Assembly (NCBI GenBank): GCA_944323935.1
Contig: CALUUJ010000017.1
Location: 1 to 39,791 of the forward strand
Source: Candidatus Gastranaerophilales bacterium
Lineage (GTDB): Bacteria; Cyanobacteriota; Vampirovibrionia; Gastranaerophilales; Gastranaerophilaceae
Direction: 5' to 3'
DNA length: 39,791 bases
Both the position numbers and the translations under genes were made by a program. Below are positions 34,854 through 39,791 of the stretch, piece by piece; the first letter of the stretch is position 1, and every line of letters begins with the position of its first letter. A model generated the notes under the pieces. That model saw only the letters and a program-made list of their open reading frames with translations, searched no databases and was not told the DNA's origin.

Positions 34854-35110
34854 TAATTTCCTCCTTTTAATAGAAAGTTTCTGGCTGCAGCAATTGCAAT
34901 AGCCAATTCATTATCTGAACTTGACTTAACACCCTTCTTTGGTTCTTCTTTAACTTCTTCAGGAAACCAAACTGCAAGAATAGCCATAACTTTTTCAGTA
35001 ATTCTCATAACTCCCATCATTAGAGTTAAAAACAACATAACAACTCCCATACCGATGATAGAAATCATCAAACCGGCATGCAAAGTTTGAATTAAAAATT
35101 CTGTATTCAT
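34853..35110 (-). CDS. OadG/MmdD-like sodium-pump decarboxylase gamma-type subunit
   Basis: 85 residues, the family size. A single N-terminal helix (about 10-35, LMISIIGMGVVMLFLTLMM) is followed by a polar linker rich in Lys/Glu/Ser and a C-terminal AIAIAAARNFLL. In oxaloacetate or methylmalonyl-CoA decarboxylase sodium pumps this subunit anchors and organises the alpha and beta chains. Neither an oadA nor an oadB gene is in the window, so the partners lie elsewhere or this protein serves another complex. GGAG precedes the ATG by 6 bases. Its stop overlaps the transporter start, and the 41-residue gene follows, making a three-gene operon. Confidence 0.82.
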   Translation of the reverse strand: MNTEFLIQTLHAGLMISIIGMGVVMLFLTLMMGVMRITEKVMAILAVWFPEEVKEEPKKGVKSSSDNELAIAIAAARNFLLKGGN

Positions 35111-35200
35111 AAAATCTCCAATTTCTAAATTTTTTGTACTAATCGAAACACCGTATATTTACAACGGCAAAGGGAAATAAATCCCATTAAAGCACAAGTA

Positions 35201-35581
35201 TTATGGAGCATTCGGCTGTATTTCGGATAAACTAACAGAGAAATGAACTTTGGATTTGTTATGTAAAAATGATTGGTTATACAAATAAGATAACAAGTTT
35301 TCAAATTGTTCAGTATTACCCAAAAGAAAACTATTAATAGAATTGTCAAATGAACTATCAGTTTTCCTGCCTGTTACAAACAGACCATCATTACGTTGGT
35401 CAGATAATATATATGACTCACCGTTTTTCGCACATATATAATCTTGATGTAAAACATTAATTGAAGAAATAGAATCAACCGTTTTTATTTCTAAAGATGA
35501 TGAATCTTTCCAAAAAGCATTTGCGCTAATTGTAATTAAAAATAAAAATATTATTAATATTAAACGGCTAATATATTTCAT
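35201..35581 (-). CDS. Small exported protein of unknown function
   Basis: 126 residues with a Sec signal peptide (MKYISR, then a hydrophobic core, SANA before likely cleavage at 22-23). The mature part is polar and contains NGESYILSDQRNDGLFVTG and two helical stretches (SFDNSINSFLL, EQFENLLSYLYNQ). One cysteine (Cys near 50) is seen. No family is recognised. The upstream base pattern is of the leaderless kind: TATTAT ends six bases before the ATG and no Shine-Dalgarno is present. The stop lies 90 bases before the oadG-like gene on the same strand. Confidence 0.7.
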   Translation of the reverse strand: MKYISRLILIIFLFLITISANAFWKDSSSLEIKTVDSISSINVLHQDYICAKNGESYILSDQRNDGLFVTGRKTDSSFDNSINSFLLGNTEQFENLLSYLYNQSFLHNKSKVHFSVSLSEIQPNAP

Positions 35582-35587
35582 AACTAA

Positions 35588-35593
35588 ATAATA
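35588..35593 (-). promoter_or_regulatory. -10 box giving a leaderless start for the exported protein
   Basis: TATTAT on the minus strand ends exactly six bases before the ATG at 35581. A TTGATG 20 bases further up is poorly spaced as a -35, so confidence is limited. Confidence 0.35.
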
Positions 35594-35652
35594 TGATAAA
35601 AAAAAAATAATAACATCAATAGAAAATAGTTTTATAAATTTTTTTTACAACA

Positions 35653-35676
35653 TACCCTGCGAAAAATCGCAGGGTA
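35653..35676. repeat. 10-bp inverted repeat, hairpin without a T-tract
   Basis: TACCCTGCGA (35653-35662) and TCGCAGGGTA (35667-35676) form a perfect 10-bp stem around AAAA, one of the most GC-rich spots in the window. It lies 29 bases beyond the stop of the His-rich gene. No T-run follows it in either direction, so it is not a classical terminator. It may protect the 3' end of that mRNA or bind a protein. Confidence 0.6.
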
Positions 35677-35704
35677 GTACTCAGGATTAGGGTTTAGGAA
35701 CAAA

Positions 35705-36061
35705 TTACTTACGGAAAGATTTTTTTCTATCGTGTTTTTTCATATTCTGAAAATTATTATGTTTTTTATTATGATTCATTTTTTTATGACGACTTTGTTT
35801 ATGAACTTTTTCATGCTTTTTATGATTATATTGACCTATCTTTTTATTATTTTTATGAATAGATTGTTTATGTTTATCTTTCTTATCAAAATTATGATGT
35901 CTATTATTTATTTGCTTATCATGCTTTTTAAAATCTGCTTTTCTTTCAATTTTACCTGCATCTTTATTTCTATGATGAGAATCAATAGATTTTGCTTCGA
36001 CACTTTGAATACTTACAACAGAAAATAAACATAACATTGCTAAAATAAATATCTTTTTCAT
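35705..36061 (-). CDS. Exported histidine/lysine-rich protein
   Basis: 118 residues. The signal peptide (MKKIFILAMLCLFSVVSIQS, cleaved near VEA) is followed by about 95 residues that are extremely rich in Lys, His, Asn and Asp, with about 14 histidines, mostly in KKH, NHKK and RHH clusters, and no cysteine. Such tracts bind divalent metals (Zn, Ni, Cu) or polyanions. A periplasmic metal buffer or an acid- or nucleic-acid-binding protein is possible; composition is the only clue. It is low complexity, so database hits would be unreliable. GAGG lies about 5 bases before the ATG, and a signal peptide argues strongly that this is a real gene rather than an accident of composition. Confidence 0.72.
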   Translation of the reverse strand: MKKIFILAMLCLFSVVSIQSVEAKSIDSHHRNKDAGKIERKADFKKHDKQINNRHHNFDKKDKHKQSIHKNNKKIGQYNHKKHEKVHKQSRHKKMNHNKKHNNFQNMKKHDRKKSFRK

Positions 36062-36234
36062 AAAAACCTCACTTTTCGTCTTACATTTTTTATAACGACT
36101 TAATAAAAAGATAAGTTCAAAAAAGAATCATAGCTTAATCTTAATAATTATTTACAAGTTACAATCTTGCACTAGCAAAATATTTGTTTTATATGTTTTA
36201 TAGGTTGTAGTGTGTTTATTAAATAGGGTGTTTT

Positions 36235-39105
36235 ATGAGAGTAAATTCAGTTAATTCTGCATTACTCATGCAAAAAAATGCATGGGTTAATAAGATCAAT
36301 TCAAATGAAGTTAGAGCAAACAATAATTTGAAAGTCCTATCATTATCGGAATACATGCGTTCCCCGATAAGTTTCAAAGGAAGAAATAAAGAACAAGCAA
36401 TATTTTACGGAGCAGAAGTAGCACCATACTCAAAAGCAGGTGGTGTTGGCGTAGTAATGAAAGACTATGGATTTCTTCTTGAACCACAAAATGAAGTAGT
36501 AGTTTCACCATATTACAGAGCGGATGTAGATAAGAAGACAGGAAAAGTAACCCCTGCAAAAGATAAAGACGGTGATTATATTCTGCATACAAATAGCGGA
36601 GACTTAAAACTTGACCTTATAGCAGAAAAAAGTATGCAATGGGGAAAAAATAAAAATAGTAAAATTATGCTGTTTAATTTGAGAGATGAAGCAGAAAAAG
36701 TACACTATTTTGTATTTGATGATGCAACAGCGCATTATACAAAACCATATGAAGGGGGAACAGTATACGCTTCAGGTGCAAAAAGCCAAACAAATGAATG
36801 GAATGGCGACCCTTATGCAAAAAATTCAAAAGCATTTGTAGAACTTCTTCCGGAATTAATCGCAAGTAAAAAAGATTTTAATCCCGCAACAGTAGTTTGT
36901 TCAGACTCACAAACAGCCTATACACATGAATACATGGTTCAAAAAGCAATAAAAGATAAAGACTACGATGAAATAAAAACAACGCATGTAGGTCATAACC
37001 TTGGTCCTGGATACTGCGGAGAGACTTCAATGCAAAATATGTTCGTAAATCTTGGTGCAACTCCTGAACAAATTGCTATGGTAGAAAATGATCCAATGTA
37101 TAAACAAGGAATATTAGGCGATAACTACTTTAAACCATTTGTAGAAGAAACTTTAGATGAAACAGGGACAGCAAGTGCAACTCAAATAGCATTACATCAC
37201 GCAGATAAAAAAAGAGCCCAAGGGGAAGGATTCGTAAAATCATTTAGTGTTGTAGCAGAAGATTATGCGGACAGTTTAGCAACAAACCCACAAACTGCTT
37301 ATAATATTTATCATACTGTACAAAAGCTATACAAGGACGGAATTTTCAATGGAATTTTAAATCCTCTGGAAGATAACTCTATAGATGCAACAAAGAAACT
37401 ACCAAACCCAAGATATAACGAAGATTGTACTGATAAAGACGGAACAATATATCCTGCCTTTGAAACATATCCTGAAAATGTATCTTTTGAAGAAATGAGA
37501 AGAATCAAGAATTCAAATAAACAAAAGTTATTTGAACGTTTATCAGCAAAAGACACAACAATAGCAACAGGAGATAAAAATAGAAGTGCAAAAATCAATC
37601 CGGAAGCAAAAGGTATATATGATGGACCAATAATTCGTCCCGATTTAATAGAAATGATAAAAAACGGAGACGGCGACAAGGTACCATTATTTGTAAGTTG
37701 GGGAAGAATTGATACACAGAAAGGTCATGATATTTCACTAAATGCATTTGCAGAGTTTGCAAAAACTGAAGAAGGTAAAAATGCCATATTCATACTTGGT
37801 GCTGGACTTGATAAAGGAGCAGAATCAGCAAAAATAGAAAATAAAGTAAAAGAGCTATTAAAAGATCCTGATTTACAAGGTAGACTTGTACATATCGACG
37901 GATGGGCACCAGCTTATGCAATGGCAAGTGCCGGAGATGCTGCTATATTTGCTTCTAGATTCGAACCTTGCGGTTTAACAGATATTGAAGCAATGAAATA
38001 TTACTGTACCCCTATAGTAACAAATACCCAAGGCTTCAAGCAAAAGAATTTTGATCCAAGGAAAGCTGATGAAGCAGATAAAGCAACATCGTTTAAAACA
38101 CAGCACGAATTTGATCTTTTGAAATCACAAGTGGATTTAATCATAGATGGATATGTTGATGGAGACGAAGATGCAAAGGAAAAAGTAAGAGCGGAATTTC
38201 CAATATTCAAATCAGTAGAAGATGGTGTAGAAACATATGACGATTCAGCTTTTATAAAATTCGCAGAAGAATATAAAGAATTTATAGATGCAAGAAAAAA
38301 AGAATTATTATTTGAATACCCTAAAGAAGAAGATTTTCCAACAGGATGGAATGACTGGGATGAACTATCAAAAAATTATGCGTTTAAATACACAGGTTTT
38401 GCAAGAGATTTAAAAGACGCAATCCTTTCAAGAGAAACAGCAGCAGCAATAAGTGCATATGTAAACACTCCTGAAGAAACAAAAATAAATATGTTCAATA
38501 ACTTAAAATTACTAGATACAGGTTGGAAAGGTAATGCAATACTTCATCCGACAAATAAATCAAGTTATGAACTTTATAAAGAAAGACATATGATGCCGGA
38601 TTATTCAAAACCGGTCCAAGCAGATATAATTGCCAAAGATGATTCATTTATTAGAAACAAAATAGAAGAAAGACAGCACGAAGATATGAAAAGTCGTATA
38701 GGTGCATACTTCATTGGTGCTTTAACCGGTCTTAGCGGACTGTTATTTGCTAAAACAAAAAATACTGATTTCAAAGGGCAAGAAGATAAATTAAATGCAA
38801 AAATTGCAGAACTTCAACAACAACTTTTGACTCAAGATGAAAATCTCAAGAAAAAAATTATTCAAATAACTAAAGCAAATAAAAAGAATATGGTGATTGT
38901 TGGTATTATTTCAGCAATTGGTGCAGGTATTTTAACTTATGTCGGAACAAAAAAAATAACAAATAAAAAGGAAGATAAACAAGTTAAAACAGAACCAATC
39001 AAGAATACGAACACAAAAACCGAAAAAGCATCTCCTATTAAACAAGAAAAAACGACAGATATAAAACCAAATCCATTTGCTAATTTTAATCAATATGTAT
39101 CATAG
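36235..39105 (+). CDS. SFKG-motif glycogen-synthase-like glycosyltransferase with C-terminal membrane anchor
   Basis: 956 residues, about twice a normal GlgA. A polar N-terminus ends in PISFKG (motif 46-49). A GT5-type catalytic region follows: YGAEVAPYSKAGGVGVV (58-74, the ADP-glucose loop, KxGGxG), THVGHNLGPGYCGE near 250, FNGILNPLEDNSIDA near 373, VSWGRIDTQKGHD (conserved Arg and Lys) near 486, and ASRFEPCGLTDIEAM near 573. The GT5 and GT-B core residues are present, so an alpha-glucan-synthase-like activity is likely. After it come about 150 uncharacterised residues, a hydrophobic helix (822-839), a coiled-coil-like stretch, a second helix (886-905) and a Lys-rich tail. A glucan synthase fixed to a membrane is unusual. 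AGGGTG precedes the ATG. Confidence 0.87.
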   Translation: MRVNSVNSALLMQKNAWVNKINSNEVRANNNLKVLSLSEYMRSPISFKGRNKEQAIFYGAEVAPYSKAGGVGVVMKDYGFLLEPQNEVVVSPYYRADVDKKTGKVTPAKDKDGDYILHTNSGDLKLDLIAEKSMQWGKNKNSKIMLFNLRDEAEKVHYFVFDDATAHYTKPYEGGTVYASGAKSQTNEWNGDPYAKNSKAFVELLPELIASKKDFNPATVVCSDSQTAYTHEYMVQKAIKDKDYDEIKTTHVGHNLGPGYCGETSMQNMFVNLGATPEQIAMVENDPMYKQGILGDNYFKPFVEETLDETGTASATQIALHHADKKRAQGEGFVKSFSVVAEDYADSLATNPQTAYNIYHTVQKLYKDGIFNGILNPLEDNSIDATKKLPNPRYNEDCTDKDGTIYPAFETYPENVSFEEMRRIKNSNKQKLFERLSAKDTTIATGDKNRSAKINPEAKGIYDGPIIRPDLIEMIKNGDGDKVPLFVSWGRIDTQKGHDISLNAFAEFAKTEEGKNAIFILGAGLDKGAESAKIENKVKELLKDPDLQGRLVHIDGWAPAYAMASAGDAAIFASRFEPCGLTDIEAMKYYCTPIVTNTQGFKQKNFDPRKADEADKATSFKTQHEFDLLKSQVDLIIDGYVDGDEDAKEKVRAEFPIFKSVEDGVETYDDSAFIKFAEEYKEFIDARKKELLFEYPKEEDFPTGWNDWDELSKNYAFKYTGFARDLKDAILSRETAAAISAYVNTPEETKINMFNNLKLLDTGWKGNAILHPTNKSSYELYKERHMMPDYSKPVQADIIAKDDSFIRNKIEERQHEDMKSRIGAYFIGALTGLSGLLFAKTKNTDFKGQEDKLNAKIAELQQQLLTQDENLKKKIIQITKANKKNMVIVGIISAIGAGILTYVGTKKITNKKEDKQVKTEPIKNTNTKTEKASPIKQEKTTDIKPNPFANFNQYVS

Positions 39106-39110
39106 ATAAT

Positions 39111-39140
39111 AAAAGCGGCACTTAATTAAGTGCCGCTTTT
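39111..39140. terminator. Bidirectional intrinsic terminator (30-bp perfect palindrome)
   Basis: 15-bp perfect arms (39111-39125 with 39126-39140), core GCGGCACTTAA, ending in A4 and T4. It separates the convergent glycogen-synthase-like and sensor-like genes. Confidence 0.88.
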
Positions 39141-39149
39141 ATATAATAA

Positions 39150-39779
39150 CTAATTCAATTTATCTAACAAAACATTTACAGAATCATATATTTTTTGAAA
39201 ATCTTTACTAGGCGCCTGTTTTGGACAGCGTCTTAATTTATTGCCTTGATTATATTTTGCCAAAACATCATTAAGTTCATCTAAAGGTCGAATAAATCCT
39301 TTTTCTATAGACTTCATAAGCATAAAGCCTAAAAACCAAATAAATATAGTTAAAAATACAATTACCCACGCGCCAACTGAACTTAGTTGATTAGCTTCAA
39401 TAGTTGCCCTTTTCATTGCATTACGATTAATTGTAGATAAATCAATAATATAATCAACTATTTCTTCTTCTTTTTTGATATTACCAGAGAAAGCATATTT
39501 ATAATTTTTTTCAATTTTTTTTATCAAATCAGCTTCTCCAACCTCTGTAATATTAGCTTTTTCCAGATGCATTGCATTTTCAAAGTTTTTCATATTCCGA
39601 TTCACAACAAGTTCAGATAACATCTGTTCCGCATAATACAATGAACGAGTATTATGAAGATTAATTTCATCTATTGCAGGTGCCAAGCGCAAAAAACCTC
39701 TAATCCCTGCTATTGCCATAACAGTTGAAAAAATCAATAATATAAGAAAATAAAAATGTATCTTTTTTGAAAAGTGCAT
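39150..39779 (-). CDS. Chemoreceptor-like sensor with 4-helix periplasmic domain and HAMP, no output domain
   Basis: 209 residues. Helix 1 (about 8-27) is followed by about 105 helical, charged residues in the periplasm that resemble the four-helix-bundle domain of methyl-accepting chemoreceptors: NTRSLYYAEQMLSELVVNRN near 42, INRNAMKRATIEANQLSS near 115. Helix 2 lies at 133-155. It is followed by a HAMP-like linker (GFIRPLDELNDVLAKYNQGN) with the conserved Pro, and the protein ends in a helical stretch VNVLLDKLN. The kinase, cyclase or receptor signalling domain normally attached is missing, and the stop codon is followed by a terminator, so it is not just cut by the window. GGAG lies 8 bases before the ATG. 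It may act with a separate output protein upstream, outside the window. Confidence 0.78.
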   Translation of the reverse strand: MHFSKKIHFYFLILLIFSTVMAIAGIRGFLRLAPAIDEINLHNTRSLYYAEQMLSELVVNRNMKNFENAMHLEKANITEVGEADLIKKIEKNYKYAFSGNIKKEEEIVDYIIDLSTINRNAMKRATIEANQLSSVGAWVIVFLTIFIWFLGFMLMKSIEKGFIRPLDELNDVLAKYNQGNKLRRCPKQAPSKDFQKIYDSVNVLLDKLN

Positions 39780-39791
39780 TATGAATTCTCC

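Noticed and set aside
35125..35349. Hydrophobic minus-strand open frame overlapping the small exported protein
   Set aside because: It lies in another frame over a gene with a signal peptide, has no ribosome binding site and ends in non-coding sequence.
35653..35676. Terminator call for the GC-rich hairpin
   Set aside because: No T-run follows the stem on either strand, so I list it only as an inverted repeat.
35732..36028. Plus-strand frame rich in Met, Phe and Ile opposite the His/Lys-rich gene
   Set aside because: It is the predictable complement of AAA/CAT/AAT-rich codons; the minus strand has the signal peptide and ribosome binding site.
1..39791. tRNA, rRNA, CRISPR, insertion sequences, phage genes
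   Set aside because: None seen: no repeated spacer pattern, no transposase or integrase motif, and all gaps are short and AT-rich. Reading by eye could miss a small non-coding RNA.

Overview
This AT-rich window (about 30% GC by eye) most likely comes from a non-photosynthetic relative of cyanobacteria, order Gastranaerophilales (Vampirovibrionia / Melainabacteria), typically a gut fermenter. Three things point there. The housekeeping genes look cyanobacterial: a ribosomal protein S1 of about 350 residues with a cyanobacterial-type N-terminus, and a DUF3326 protein. The metabolism is anaerobic: pyruvate formate-lyase with its activase, a CoA-transferase, and a sodium-pump decarboxylase gamma-type subunit. 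Several otherwise unrelated proteins carry the short N-terminal motif SFKG. This assignment is inference from protein families; no rRNA is present.

Layout. 1-2287 (minus): a truncated B12/radical SAM protein and an AI-2E family permease. 2444-5281 (plus): ileS. 5347-9571 (minus): a divergent LOG-like protein, a prepilin-like protein, DUF3326, a UPF0173 metallo-hydrolase, and a BlaI-type repressor overlapping an unknown gene. 9716-13534 (minus): a 1272-residue helicase whose N-terminal half is a decayed helicase and whose C-terminal half is intact. 13819-18317 (plus): a sigma-70 factor, rpsA with an overlapping P-loop kinase, an exported protein, and an SFKG protein with a kinase-like fold. 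18777-21489 (plus): a uridine-kinase-like gene, nadD, yqeK and a HAD hydrolase. 21491-27532: TspO, pflA and a split pyruvate formate-lyase on the minus strand, interrupted by two paralogous plus-strand membrane genes. 27727-31847 (minus): a GT8 glycosyltransferase and a 1056-residue SFKG protein with a GlnD-like HD domain. 32014-33347 (plus): a two-subunit CoA-transferase. 33392-36061 (minus): an oadG-like gene, an ArsB/NhaD transporter, a previously easy-to-miss 41-residue membrane protein, and two small exported proteins. 36235-39105 (plus): an SFKG glycogen-synthase-like enzyme with a C-terminal membrane anchor. 39150-39779 (minus): a sensor-like protein with no output domain.

How it fits together. 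The PFL pair, its activase and the CoA-transferase fit mixed-acid or acyl-CoA fermentation. OadG and the NhaD-like transporter suggest sodium-linked energy conservation. Strong hairpin terminators separate most convergent genes.

Main points for a second look: (i) a natural two-gene PFL with the glycyl-radical domain as a separate 82-residue protein, both chains ending in Cys-rich tails; (ii) the SFKG N-terminal motif on unrelated proteins; (iii) the single-chain decayed-plus-active helicase; (iv) the giant HD protein; (v) at least five genes whose -10 box lies exactly where transcription would start on the A of the ATG, with no good Shine-Dalgarno sequence, suggesting leaderless mRNAs. I saw no tRNA, rRNA, CRISPR array, insertion sequence or phage gene, and no gene-free stretch longer than 300 bases.
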